DNA of 64,000 bases, taken from positions 2,018,538-2,082,537 of the forward strand of contig CAWKDV010000004.1 of assembly GCA_963848495.1 (NCBI GenBank), read 5' to 3'. Positions 17,197-26,219 of this stretch are shown in pieces; the stretch's first letter is position 1, and each line of letters starts with the position of its first letter. Origin of the DNA: JAICJR01 sp963848495 (lineage in GTDB: Bacteria > Actinomycetota > Thermoleophilia > Solirubrobacterales > Thermoleophilaceae). The notes beneath the pieces were generated by a model. That model did not search any database, had not been told where the DNA came from, and saw only the letters and a program-made list of their open reading frames with translations. The position numbers and the translations under genes were made by a program.

Positions 17197-18176
17197 TTCT
17201 CACGCTCGAGCTGCCGACCGCCGAGCGGCCGGGGACCTGGGCGCCGGTGGCAAGCGAGATCGACGCCCTGCGCGCGTTCGGCATCGACGTGGACGTGCTC
17301 CAGGTGAGCGGCCCGCCGAAGGTGAAGTACCTCCAGGCGCTGCGGCGGCTGCGCGAGCGCCGCTCGGCGCCCGACCTGATCCACGCCAACTACGGCTACT
17401 GCGGCTGGCTGGCGCGCGGCCAGCTCGACCGCCCGGTGGTGGTGTCGTTCCTCGGCAGCGACCTGCTCGGCAGCTCCGACGGGCACGGCGGCGTGACGCC
17501 CTGGAGCCGTCCGGTCGTGGCCGCCAACCGGCGCCTCGCGAGGCTGGTGGACGCGGTGATCGTCAAGTCCTCCGAGATGGCGCGGCTGGTGGCGCCCGCG
17601 CGGGCGCACGTGATCCCGCACGGCGTGGACACCGCCCGCTTCCGGCCGCTCGACCGGGCGGAGGCACGGGCGCGGCTGGGCTGGGCGCACGGCGGCCGCT
17701 ACGTGCTGTTCGCGGGCAACCCGGCGAACCCGGTGAAGGCCTACGGCGTGGCCGCCGCGGCGGTGGAGCGCGCGCGGGCACTGCGCGGCAACGGCGTGCA
17801 GCTCATGCCGCTGTCCGGCATCGCCCCCGAGCGGATGCCACTCCACATGAGCGCCGCGGATGCCCTCATCCTCACCTCCTACTGGGAGGGCTCGCCTAAC
17901 GTCGTGAAGGAATCAATGGCCTGCAACCTGCCGGTGGTGTCCGTGCCGGTGGGCGACGTCCCGGAGCTGCTCGACGGCGTGACTCCCGGCGCGATCCGGC
18001 CCCGCGACCCGGCCGCGCTCGGCAGGGCGCTGGCGCGGCTGCTCTGTGCGCCGCGGCGGAGCAACGGGCGCGCGGCGCTCGTGGCCAAGGGTCTCGACGT
18101 CCAGCGGTCGAGCGCCAGGGTCGCCGGCATCTACCAGGAGGTGGTGGCACGGAACGCGACCTCAGGACGCTCGTAA
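17184..18176 (+). CDS. glycosyltransferase family 4
   Basis: A 330-residue glycosyltransferase. ATG 17184 is chosen (not the earlier in-frame start) because it gives the canonical first strand MRVLILTLELP; it overlaps the upstream gene by 13 bases. GT-B fold signatures: N-terminal acceptor domain with LIHANYGYCGWLA, and donor-binding domain with VIPHGVDTARFRP, then SYWEGSPNVVKESMACNLPV, the E-x7-E-type motif of GT4 enzymes. A retaining transferase using a nucleotide sugar, acting at the cytoplasmic membrane face on the lipid-linked repeat unit. Donor and linkage cannot be told. Confidence 0.9.
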   Translation: MRVLILTLELPTAERPGTWAPVASEIDALRAFGIDVDVLQVSGPPKVKYLQALRRLRERRSAPDLIHANYGYCGWLARGQLDRPVVVSFLGSDLLGSSDGHGGVTPWSRPVVAANRRLARLVDAVIVKSSEMARLVAPARAHVIPHGVDTARFRPLDRAEARARLGWAHGGRYVLFAGNPANPVKAYGVAAAAVERARALRGNGVQLMPLSGIAPERMPLHMSAADALILTSYWEGSPNVVKESMACNLPVVSVPVGDVPELLDGVTPGAIRPRDPAALGRALARLLCAPRRSNGRAALVAKGLDVQRSSARVAGIYQEVVARNATSGRS

Positions 18177-18217
18177 GGGGCGGGGCGCTCAACGTCGTCG
18201 GCATCGCCGGGAACGCC

Positions 18218-19687
18218 GTGCTCGCGCTCGCCTACGGCGTGGCGATCTCGCGCGCGCTCGGCGCGGCCGGCGCCGGGACCTTCTTCGCGGCGGTGGCCCT
18301 TTTCAGCATCCTCGAGGGCGTGGCGCGGCTCGGCGCCGACACCGGTCTGATCCGCACGGTGCCGCGCTACCAGGCGCTAGGCCTGCCGGGCTGCACGCGC
18401 ACCGCGCTGCGAGTTGGCGTCTGGCCGGTGGCGGCGGCCAGCGGAGCGTTGTCGGTGGCGCTGTTCGTGCTGGCGGCGCCGCTGGCGCGGCTGGTCGCGG
18501 GGCCGCACGCTTCCGAGGTCACCAGCTACATCCGAGTACTGGCGCCGTTCCTCGCGCCGGCCACGCTCTCGAGCCTGCTGCTGGCCGCCACGCGCGGCTT
18601 CGGCTCGATGCTGCCGTTCGTGGCGGTGGAGCGGATCGGGCGGGCGCTCGTCCGGCTCGCGCTCGCTCTGGTGGCGCTGGCGTTCGGCGCGGGGGCCGTC
18701 TTGCTGATGGTGGGCTGGGCGCTGCCGCTCGCGCTCGGCTGCGTGGCGGCGGCGGTGTGGCTTCGGCGGCTGGCCGACCCGGTAGCGCCGCGCGCGGCCG
18801 CCCGCAGCGGCGGGCGCTCGCGCGTGGCCTTCGAGTTCTGGAGCTTCAGCGCGGTGCGGGGAGTGGCGGCGGCGCTGCGGGTCGGGATCCTCTGGCTCGA
18901 CCTGCTGCTCGTGGCCGCGCTCGGCTCAGCCCGCGACGCCGGTATCTACAACGCTGCAAGCCGCATCGTCGCGGCCGGGACGTTTGCCCTCCAGGCCGTG
19001 CTGATCGTGATCGGCCCGCAGATCAGCGAGCTGCTCACGCGCGGCGAGCGGGCCCGCGTCCAGCGGATCTACCAGCTCTCGAGCGCCTGGCTCACGTTGT
19101 TGTCGTTTCCCTTCTACGTGGCCGTCGCCGCCTTCGCGCCGCTGCTGCTGCGTGGCTTCGGGCCGGGCTTCTCGGCCGGCGCCACGGCGGTGGCGATCCT
19201 CTCGCTCGCAATGCTGCTCGACATGGCCACCGGCCCAGTGCAGACGGTGCTCCTGATGGCCGGCAAGAGCTCCTGGAACCTCCTCAGCATGGCCGCCACA
19301 CTGGCGGTCAACGCGGCGCTCAACATCGTGCTGATCCCTCGACTCGGGCTCACTGGGGCGGCCATCGCCTGGCTCGTGAGCATCGTGGTGCAGAACGCGA
19401 TTCCGCTCGTACAGGTGTGGCTCGGGCTCGGCCTCCACCCGTTCAGCCGCGCGCTGCTGGTGGCGGCGGGCGGCTCGCTCGCCTGCTTCGGCCTGGCGGC
19501 GGCCGGCGCGATCGGGCTGCTCGGGCAGACGATCCCGGCGCTCGCGCTGTTCGCCGTCGCGGCCCTGGTCGTCTACGCCGCCTTCCTCTTCAGGTTCCGT
19601 GCGGCGCTGGCGCTCGACGCTGTCCTGCCCGCGCTGCCGCTGCTGCCCCGCGCCCGCTACCCGACCTCCCGAGCGCTCCAGGAATGA
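18218..19687 (+). CDS. Wzx-like polysaccharide/oligosaccharide flippase
   Basis: An integral membrane protein of about 489 residues with about 14 hydrophobic helices, of the MOP/polysaccharide-transport superfamily that flips undecaprenyl-linked repeat units. The first usable codon is GTG 18218, but open sequence upstream in the same frame encodes a typical flippase N-terminus (from 18152: ERDLRTLVRGGALNVVGIAG) with no ATG, GTG or TTG. The true start is therefore probably near 18150 and non-standard, or a base is wrong. The stop overlaps the next GT4 gene as ATGA. Position among glycosyltransferases supports export of the repeat unit made by this locus. Confidence 0.85.
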   Translation: MLALAYGVAISRALGAAGAGTFFAAVALFSILEGVARLGADTGLIRTVPRYQALGLPGCTRTALRVGVWPVAAASGALSVALFVLAAPLARLVAGPHASEVTSYIRVLAPFLAPATLSSLLLAATRGFGSMLPFVAVERIGRALVRLALALVALAFGAGAVLLMVGWALPLALGCVAAAVWLRRLADPVAPRAAARSGGRSRVAFEFWSFSAVRGVAAALRVGILWLDLLLVAALGSARDAGIYNAASRIVAAGTFALQAVLIVIGPQISELLTRGERARVQRIYQLSSAWLTLLSFPFYVAVAAFAPLLLRGFGPGFSAGATAVAILSLAMLLDMATGPVQTVLLMAGKSSWNLLSMAATLAVNAALNIVLIPRLGLTGAAIAWLVSIVVQNAIPLVQVWLGLGLHPFSRALLVAAGGSLACFGLAAAGAIGLLGQTIPALALFAVAALVVYAAFLFRFRAALALDAVLPALPLLPRARYPTSRALQE

Positions 19688-20937
19688 GGATCGCCTACCT
19701 GTTCCCGGAGCGCGACGTGCCGCTGCTCTCCTCTCGCGGCTCGTGTGTCCACGTGCGGGAGATGTGCGATGCGCTCAGCGCACTCGGGCACGAGGTGAGC
19801 GTGTTCGCCGGGGTCGCCGGAGACGTGTCGCGGCGGACGTCGGGGTGGCGACTGCACGAGCTCACGCCCGGCGCGTCCGCAGTACCGCGGCGGGGGGCGG
19901 GAAACGGCCACGTGGAGGAGCTCGGCCAACCGTCATGGAGCGTCTCGGCGCTCGCCGCCGACGCCGCGCGGATCCCCTGGTGGCGGGCCTGGAGCGCGCT
20001 CTTCAGCCGGCGCGCGCGGCCGTTCCTCGAGCGGGAGCGGCCGGACCTGATCTACGAGCGCTACGTGCTCGGCTCGCGCGCCGGTGTGTGCCTGTCACGG
20101 CGGCTCCGGGTGCCGCTGATCGTCGAGATGAACGCGTCCTACACCTTCCCGGCGGAGTGGTGGGAGGCGCACACCCCGGTCTACCCGCTGACGGTGCGCC
20201 GCCAGGAGCGCGCGCTCGCCCGCCGGGCGGACCACGTCGTGGTCGTGTCGACGCGGCTGCGCGAGCACCTGCTTCGGCTCGGCGTGCCCGGGGACAAGGT
20301 ATCCGTGCTGTTCAACGGCGTCGACGCCGAGCGCTTCCGGCCGGATCCGGTGGCCGCCGCCCGCGTGCGCGCCCGCTACGGGCTCGAGCCGCGGCACCGC
20401 GTGGTGGGCTTCGTGGGCTCGCTGAGGCGCTGGCACGGCGTGGAGCTGCTGCTGGCCGCCGTGCGGCGACTGGCCGCCGAGGCGCCCGAGCTGCGCGTGC
20501 TGGTCGTCGGCGACGGGCCGCTGCGGCCGGCGCTCGAGGCCGCGGCAGCCGAGCGCGTCGTTTTCACGGGCTCCGTTCCGCGCCAGGAGGTGCCCGCCCA
20601 CATCGCGGCGATGGACATCGCGGCGGCGCCCTACCCGCGCCTGTGCGACTTCCACTTCTCCCCGCTGAAGCTGTTCGAGTACATGGCGGTAGGCAGGCCG
20701 GTGGTGGCCTCGCGCTATCCGGACATAGCGGCCGTGATCGAGGACGAGCGAAGCGGGCTGCTGGTGGAGCCTGGCGAGGTCGACGAGCTCGCGGCCGCGC
20801 TGCTGCGGCTGGTGCGCGACCCATCGCTCGCGGCGCGGCTTGGCGAGGAAGCGCGCCGCAGGGCGGCTGGTGAGCACAGCTGGCGGCGCAACGCGGAGGC
20901 GGTGGTCGAGCAGGCCCGGCGCGCGCTCGCGTCATGA
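19684..20937 (+). CDS. glycosyltransferase family 4
   Basis: A 417-residue GT-B enzyme starting at an ATG inside the flippase stop (ATGA). N-terminal motif RIAYLFPERDVPLLSSRGSC, acceptor domain with SYTFPAEWWEAHTP, donor domain with VLFNGVDAERFRP, VVGFVGSLRRWHGVELLL, and the nucleotide-sugar motif FSPLKLFEYMAVGRPVVASR, all characteristic of GT4. A C-terminal helical tail (ALLRLVRDPSLAARLGEEA) completes the fold. It should add one sugar to the lipid-linked repeat unit. The frame is open well upstream of 19684, but that part overlaps the flippase and is not coding. Confidence 0.92.
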   Translation: MRIAYLFPERDVPLLSSRGSCVHVREMCDALSALGHEVSVFAGVAGDVSRRTSGWRLHELTPGASAVPRRGAGNGHVEELGQPSWSVSALAADAARIPWWRAWSALFSRRARPFLERERPDLIYERYVLGSRAGVCLSRRLRVPLIVEMNASYTFPAEWWEAHTPVYPLTVRRQERALARRADHVVVVSTRLREHLLRLGVPGDKVSVLFNGVDAERFRPDPVAAARVRARYGLEPRHRVVGFVGSLRRWHGVELLLAAVRRLAAEAPELRVLVVGDGPLRPALEAAAAERVVFTGSVPRQEVPAHIAAMDIAAAPYPRLCDFHFSPLKLFEYMAVGRPVVASRYPDIAAVIEDERSGLLVEPGEVDELAAALLRLVRDPSLAARLGEEARRRAAGEHSWRRNAEAVVEQARRALAS

Positions 20938-22277
20938 AGCGCCTGATGGTCACGGGCCTGGCGGCCGCGGCGCTCGTCTGCGGCTGCGGCGGCGGGACGC
21001 ACCACGTCGCGTACGTCGTGAGCGCGCACTCGAGCTGCACGCTCTATGTCTCCCCGCACGGGAGCGCGCACGCCGGCGGCCGGTCGGCCCCACACCCGCT
21101 CACGCTGGATGCCGCTGCCGCACGCATGGTGCCCGGCTCGGTGGTCTGCCTGCTGCCAGGCGTCTACAAGCGCGGCGGTGAGGTGTTCATCACCCGCTCG
21201 GGCCTACCGGGGAGGCCGATCACCATCCGCTCCCACGGCGGCCGCGCCGTGCTGCGCTGGGACGCCGGCAAGCCGGGCACGGGACTCGCGCTGATCAAGC
21301 TCGACCACGGCGTGCATGACGTCGCGGTGAGCGACCTCACGCTCGACGGCTCGAACCGCGCCTCCCAGGGCGTGAAGTGCGGGTCGGGCGACCACCACCT
21401 GCTCGTCAGCGGCAACACGATCCTCGACACCGGGTCCGCGGGGGTGGCGACCAAGCGCTGCGACTACGTCGCGGTGATCGGCAACAGCATCTACCACACC
21501 GGCTACGACCCCAAGGCCGGCTGGTCGAGCGGCGTCTCGCTCAACACGCCCGTGTGGAGCGACCGTGCGCCGGGCTTCCACAGCTACATCGTGGACAACA
21601 TCATCTCGGGCGCGGACGACGAGTCCTTCCACCACAGCGAGGGCCACGGGATCATCCTCGACCTCGGTGGCAGCGCCCCCCCGGCACTCGTCGCGGGCAA
21701 CGTCGTGTTCGAGAACGGCAACCGCTGCATCACGGTGCTGCGCGTCTCGGGCTCCTGGATCGTCAACAACACCTGCTACGCGGACGGGCTCGACCTGCGC
21801 GAGCAGGATCGCGGCGAGATCGCCGCGAGCGGCAGCGACGTGACCGGCACCCACGTGATCGACAACGTCGCGTACGCCTGGAACGGCCGCGAGCCGTACC
21901 AGTCGCTCGACGGCGCGCATGTGAGCTACCGGCGAAATGTCGCCTTCGGCGGCTCCGCCCGCGGGCTGCCCACGGGCGACGCCTCCAAGGTCCGGCGCGC
22001 CGACCCGCTGTTCGTCGCCCTGCCTCGGGTCGACCCGACCACCGGGGGCCAGCAGGCGAAGGCGCTGCCGCCCTGGCGACTCGGGGACGCGCTGATGCCG
22101 GGACCCGCGAGCCCGCTGCTCGACTCGGGCGCCAACCCGCTCGCCGACCCGGCGGCCACCCCGGCCCTGCGGAGGGGCCTGCGCCGCTACCTCGCGCGCG
22201 ATCTCACCCGCACGCGCCGCCCGCAGGGGCGCGGCTGGGACATCGGAGCGTACGAGCGCCCCGGCCGGCACCGGTAA
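20934..22277 (+). CDS. putative lipoprotein with right-handed parallel beta-helix
   Basis: A 447-residue exported protein whose ATG overlaps the preceding stop (ATGA). The N-terminus has a positive tip, a hydrophobic stretch and a cysteine-containing end (ALVCGCGGG) compatible with a lipobox, so it is probably a lipoprotein. The body carries repeated short strands with Asn/Asp/Gly turns, such as HLLVSGNTILDTGSAGV, YVAVIGNSIYHTG and WIVNNTCYADGLDL, characteristic of right-handed beta-helix proteins that bind or cleave polysaccharides (pectate-lyase-like, alginate epimerase-like). No catalytic set can be named. In this locus a role in trimming, epimerising or anchoring the exported polymer is plausible. 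Confidence 0.85.
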   Translation: MKRLMVTGLAAAALVCGCGGGTHHVAYVVSAHSSCTLYVSPHGSAHAGGRSAPHPLTLDAAAARMVPGSVVCLLPGVYKRGGEVFITRSGLPGRPITIRSHGGRAVLRWDAGKPGTGLALIKLDHGVHDVAVSDLTLDGSNRASQGVKCGSGDHHLLVSGNTILDTGSAGVATKRCDYVAVIGNSIYHTGYDPKAGWSSGVSLNTPVWSDRAPGFHSYIVDNIISGADDESFHHSEGHGIILDLGGSAPPALVAGNVVFENGNRCITVLRVSGSWIVNNTCYADGLDLREQDRGEIAASGSDVTGTHVIDNVAYAWNGREPYQSLDGAHVSYRRNVAFGGSARGLPTGDASKVRRADPLFVALPRVDPTTGGQQAKALPPWRLGDALMPGPASPLLDSGANPLADPAATPALRRGLRRYLARDLTRTRRPQGRGWDIGAYERPGRHR

Positions 22278-22305
22278 GCGGGGGCCCTCCCCGGTCGTAT
22301 CTCCC

Positions 22306-23853
22306 ATGGTGGCTGCGAACCCGGCCCACACGTCCACGCCGGACCGGCCTGCGCTTCAGCTCGGCGCGGCGGCCGCCGCCGTGGGGGCGGCGATGGGAGC
22401 GATCGCCGCGGGCGTCGGTAACTCGGGCTCCCTCACCTACGACCTCGCGGCGGTGGTGGCGCTCGGCGGCAGCGTCGGAGCGATAGCGGGCATGCGGCGC
22501 CTGCTGCTCGTGGCTCTCGTGCTCGACATCCCGCTGATGTGGGACGTGAACCTCTTCTACCGCGGGCCCGAGGCGTACCCCGGCGGGCTCAACATCTCGC
22601 TCACCACGCTGGCGCTCGCCGGGTTGTACGCCTCGTGGGCGAGCGGCAGGCTGCTCGGCCTGCGGCGCACCCCGGCGCTCCGCTGGCGGTACGCGCTCGT
22701 GCCGCTCTGCTACCTCGCGCTGAGCGCCATGTCGCTGCTCGTGGCGGCGGACAAGGTGCTCGCCCTGTTCGGGATCTGGCTGCTCGTGGAGTGCTTCCTG
22801 GTCTTCCTCTACGTCTCGAGCACGGTCCGCAGCCGCGAGGACGTGGCGCTGATCATGGTGGCGCTGATCGCGGGCGTCGCCCTCGAGAGCCTGGCGATCA
22901 TCGCGTCGTATCTCGCGGGCCACGACTTCGCCTTCGCGGGCATCTCGAGCCACGCCTACACCGACCAGGCCACGGGCGCCATCTACCGTCCGGGCGGCAC
23001 GATCGGGTCGCCGAACGTGGCGGGCTCCTTCCTCAGCCTCGTGCTCGCGCCGATCGCCATGGTCTTCGCCACCCGGCTGGGGCGGCCGGCCAAGCTGCTG
23101 GCCGCGCTGTCGTTCGGGCTCGGCGCCGTGGCGCTGGTGCTCACCGCCTCGCGCGGCGGCTGGCTCTCCTTCGCGGTGGCCATGTGCGTGATGGCGGTGC
23201 TCGCGGTCAGGCGCGGCCTGTTCGCTCCGTCGCGGCTCGTCCTGGTGATCTGCGCGCTGGCGGTGGTCGCCCTGGCCTTCAGCGGGCTGATCGCGGCGCG
23301 GCTGACGGGCAACGACCATGGCGCCGCGGCGTCGCGGGTGCCGCTGATGGCGATCGCCTGGGACATGATCCGCGCCCACCCGCTGTCCGGCGTGGGGATG
23401 AACAACTTCTCGAGCGCGATGAAGGGTTATGTCACCGCTCAGTTCAGCGGCACCTGGCTGGCCATCGTCCACAACCAGTATCTGCTCGTCTGGGCGGAGA
23501 GCGGCCTGGCGGCGCTCGTGGCTTTCCTGGCCTTCCTGGCTACCGCGATCGGGCGCGCCTGGCGCGCAACGGCCGCCGGCGACCGCCTGGTGGCGCCGTT
23601 GGCCGTCGGGCTCACCGCCGCGCTGGTGGGAATGCTCCCGAACATGTTCGTCGAGCGCTTCGTGAACCGCCCGCAGAGCGAGCTGCTGTGGCTGTTCGCC
23701 GGGCTGGCCACAGCGCTGGCGCTGGGCGTTCCTGGCGACGAGCGGGCTAGCGCGGCAGCAGCCGCTGCGCGTAGTCCCAGAGGCTCAGCGCATCGAGGTC
23801 GCCGGCGAAGCAGATCGCGCCCTTCAGCCCGTCGGGCCAGCGCGAGAGCTTGA
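22306..23853 (+). CDS. O-antigen ligase/polymerase-family (Wzy-like) membrane protein
   Basis: A 515-residue integral membrane protein with about 11-12 helices. The large extracytoplasmic loop carries the Wzy_C/O-antigen ligase signatures GTIGSPNVAGSFLSLVL and HPLSGVGMNNFSSAM, with MIRAHPLSGVG matching the conserved H-x-x-x-G-x-G element. The family polymerises or ligates polyprenyl-linked oligosaccharides outside the membrane. The last ~35 residues are Arg/Ser/Ala-rich and run antisense into the convergent deacetylase gene (107-base 3' overlap), so the true C-terminus may be shorter if a base is missing near 23745. It is the last gene of the plus-strand polysaccharide operon. Confidence 0.88.
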   Translation: MVAANPAHTSTPDRPALQLGAAAAAVGAAMGAIAAGVGNSGSLTYDLAAVVALGGSVGAIAGMRRLLLVALVLDIPLMWDVNLFYRGPEAYPGGLNISLTTLALAGLYASWASGRLLGLRRTPALRWRYALVPLCYLALSAMSLLVAADKVLALFGIWLLVECFLVFLYVSSTVRSREDVALIMVALIAGVALESLAIIASYLAGHDFAFAGISSHAYTDQATGAIYRPGGTIGSPNVAGSFLSLVLAPIAMVFATRLGRPAKLLAALSFGLGAVALVLTASRGGWLSFAVAMCVMAVLAVRRGLFAPSRLVLVICALAVVALAFSGLIAARLTGNDHGAAASRVPLMAIAWDMIRAHPLSGVGMNNFSSAMKGYVTAQFSGTWLAIVHNQYLLVWAESGLAALVAFLAFLATAIGRAWRATAAGDRLVAPLAVGLTAALVGMLPNMFVERFVNRPQSELLWLFAGLATALALGVPGDERASAAAAAARSPRGSAHRGRRRSRSRPSARRASARA

Positions 23854-25060
23854 CCAGCGGCCCGGGCGAGCGCTCGATGTGCTCGAGCAGCCGCGGGCGG
23901 TCGCCGAGCTTGCGCACGGTCTCGCCGTCGAGCACCACGCTGCAGTCCGGCGCGTGCTCGCCGGTGTCGAGCAGGTAGCCCTGCTCGCGCAGGAAGGCGA
24001 CCGTATCGTCGCCCACGCCGCGTGCTCCGAGCAGCGGCCGTACGGAACCGTCGAGCGCCACCTCCCGCGCCTCGAGCAGCTGCCAGCTCCCGTCCCAGGG
24101 CCGCCGCGGAGCCTCCCAGGGCCAGTCGCGCACGAGTACGGTCGCGCGCTCGCTGCCCTGCACGACCAGCCTCGGCCCCGGCCCACAGCGCAGGCTCACC
24201 GCCGCGCGCTCGAGCCACCAGGCGGCGAGCTCGCGCAGCTGCGTGAGCCAGACCCGCGGGCGCAGGCGGCGCGCCTCGGCCAGCAGCCCCTCCACGGGCC
24301 CGCGCAACAGGTCGAAGGACTCCGGATGGAACAGCGGCGCAAGCAGCTCAGAGCGGGTGTGCGCGGCGCGCAGCATCCGGCACCATGCCTGCTCCACACC
24401 ATCTCCCCCGAGCCCCAGCGCGTCGAGCAGCTGCAGGTCGTCGGGCACCGAGGCGGGGATCTCCACCAGCCCGTCGCGCAGCTCCGGCGCGGAGATCACC
24501 CGGCTCGACGGCTTGGCGCGGTAGAAGCTCGCCAGCTGGCTGAAGACCGGATCCTCGACGTCCACCGAGACGACGTCCCAGGCGACCGCCTCGTTGCTGC
24601 TGTAGGCGAAGGCGCCCTCGGGGAGCGTCCCGCGCAAGCCGCCGCTATAGCTGAGGTACGGGCAGCGGAAGCCGTGGCACGGCACCCCGGCGGCCTCGTA
24701 CGCCCGCACGGCCCGCTCGAACTGCGCCGCGGCCTCGGCCTCCGAGAGGCGCTGGAAGTTCACGTGCTGGTAGCCGTGCACGGCCAGCTCGGCGCCCGCC
24801 TCGGCCAGCTCGCGGAAGAAGGCGGGATGCCCCTCCACCACCCGTCCGGGCGTGGCGAAGGTGGGCAGCAGCCCCAGCTCGGCGGTGGTCTTCACGCAGC
24901 GCCGGACGCGCTCCTCGGCCCGGCCGACCGTGACCCCGTAGCGCCCGGCCACCGAGCGCAGGCGCCGGGCGAGGTAGCGCGAGTTGCGCCCGCCGAGCGC
25001 GTCGGTCAGCCGGCGGCGGTAGCCCGGCGGGGCCGGAGCGGCGAGGCCCTCAGAAGCCAC
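23747..25060 (-). CDS. polysaccharide deacetylase-like (NodB homology) protein
   Basis: A 437-residue protein. The N-terminal half has part of the NodB barrel: TFATPGRVVEGHPAFF, the zinc-site H-x3-H in AVHGYQHVNF, and the substrate-groove motif GFRCPYLSYS. The first NodB motif (T-F-D-D), which supplies the catalytic base and a zinc-ligand Asp, is not visible before these motifs, so deacetylase activity is uncertain. The C-terminal ~170 residues are an additional domain I do not recognise. It overlaps the ATP-grasp gene by 11 bases and is the last gene of the minus-strand operon led by the ECF sigma factor. The role is probably in polysaccharide or cell-wall modification. Confidence 0.78.
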   Translation of the reverse strand: MASEGLAAPAPPGYRRRLTDALGGRNSRYLARRLRSVAGRYGVTVGRAEERVRRCVKTTAELGLLPTFATPGRVVEGHPAFFRELAEAGAELAVHGYQHVNFQRLSEAEAAAQFERAVRAYEAAGVPCHGFRCPYLSYSGGLRGTLPEGAFAYSSNEAVAWDVVSVDVEDPVFSQLASFYRAKPSSRVISAPELRDGLVEIPASVPDDLQLLDALGLGGDGVEQAWCRMLRAAHTRSELLAPLFHPESFDLLRGPVEGLLAEARRLRPRVWLTQLRELAAWWLERAAVSLRCGPGPRLVVQGSERATVLVRDWPWEAPRRPWDGSWQLLEAREVALDGSVRPLLGARGVGDDTVAFLREQGYLLDTGEHAPDCSVVLDGETVRKLGDRPRLLEHIERSPGPLVKLSRWPDGLKGAICFAGDLDALSLWDYAQRLLPR

Positions 25061-26219
25061 GCTTCCACGCCAGGTAGGGGATCATCAGCAGCTCCGCCAG
25101 GCCGGGCAGCGGGTCCTCGCGGCTGAACACCGCGTCCGCGCGCGCGTCGCGGCGGAGCGTCCGCAGCAGCTCGCGCAGGCGCAGGCGGCCTGCCCGCATC
25201 TCGACGAGCGCGGTGGGCAGGTCGGTGGTCAGGCGGATCCAGTGCACGCCGACCGCGGCGTGGCGCGGCGAGACCTCGCGGTCCAGCTGGTCCTCGAACA
25301 GGAGCAGCGGGAAGTCCACCCCGGCGCGGCCGCCCAGCGCGTGGTACCCCCACGCGCGCGGGTTGAAGTCGAGCAGCTTGTACTCGCCGTCGCGCGGGTC
25401 GCGCTTGTACTCGAGCTCCGCCAGGCCGTAGTAGCCGATCTGGCGCAGGAGACGCTCGGAGCGCTCGCGCAGCACGGGCAGGTCCACGGTCTCGGCGAAT
25501 GTCGTGGCCCGGCCGAACTCGGGCGGGTGCTGTCGCCGCCGCCGCGCCACCATGCTGCCCAGCGAGCGGCCGTCGCGGAAGAAGGCCCCGTAGGCGTACT
25601 GGCAGCAGCCGTCGCCCGGGATCAGCTCCTGGACCATCACCTCGCCGTTGCCCACGATCTCCCGCGCGCGTGTGAAGAGGCGCTCGAGCTGAGCCGCGTT
25701 GTCGGCCCGCCAGGCCTTCGCGCCGGTGACGTAGATGAAGCGCTCCTTGATCGCGGGCTTGATCGCGAACGGCGGCTCCGCGTCGATCGCCTTCAGCTCG
25801 TCGACCGACGCCGGGTGCCAGGTGCGCGGCGTCGGGATCCCGAGCGAGCCGGCCAACTCGTAGGTCCTGCGCTTGTCGAGCGCCCACTGCGCCACGCCCC
25901 AGTCCGGGATGGGCACTCGGTAGAGCCGCGCCAGCTCGTGCCGGTGCTGCGCGATCGCGGCCACGATCTCGTCCCGAGTCGGGTAGAGCACCCAGCCGTC
26001 GAGGCCCAGGCGGCGGCCGTGCGCGAGCAGCGCTGCCGCGGCCGCCTCGCTGTCCCGCAGGTCGGACACGCGCGCAGCGTGCACCGTGTAGCGCGAGAAT
26101 TGGGTGATCGTGTGCTCGTCGTCCAGCACGCCGACCGGGATGCCGCGCCGGCCGAGGCTGCGGGCGATGCCGAGCCCGACGTAATCGCCGCCCACGATCA
26201 GCGCGCCCGGCCCGCTCAT
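25050..26219 (-). CDS. ATP-grasp carboxylate-amine ligase-like protein
   Basis: A 389-residue protein. N-terminal pre-ATP-grasp Rossmann part (ALIVGGDYVGLGIARSLGRR), then the ATP-grasp domain with the lysine-containing strands KRRTYELAGSLGIPTPRTW and PPFAIKPAI, VMVQELIPGDG, and the metal-binding end YKLLDFNPRAWGYH. The family makes amide or similar bonds by acyl-phosphate chemistry (carbamoyl-phosphate synthase-like, PylC-like, or amino-acid ligases). Similar genes occur in polysaccharide loci, where they are suspected to add amino acids to sugars. The substrate here is unknown. It overlaps the upstream GT4 stop as ATGA. Confidence 0.85.
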   Translation of the reverse strand: MSGPGALIVGGDYVGLGIARSLGRRGIPVGVLDDEHTITQFSRYTVHAARVSDLRDSEAAAAALLAHGRRLGLDGWVLYPTRDEIVAAIAQHRHELARLYRVPIPDWGVAQWALDKRRTYELAGSLGIPTPRTWHPASVDELKAIDAEPPFAIKPAIKERFIYVTGAKAWRADNAAQLERLFTRAREIVGNGEVMVQELIPGDGCCQYAYGAFFRDGRSLGSMVARRRRQHPPEFGRATTFAETVDLPVLRERSERLLRQIGYYGLAELEYKRDPRDGEYKLLDFNPRAWGYHALGGRAGVDFPLLLFEDQLDREVSPRHAAVGVHWIRLTTDLPTALVEMRAGRLRLRELLRTLRRDARADAVFSREDPLPGLAELLMIPYLAWKRGF

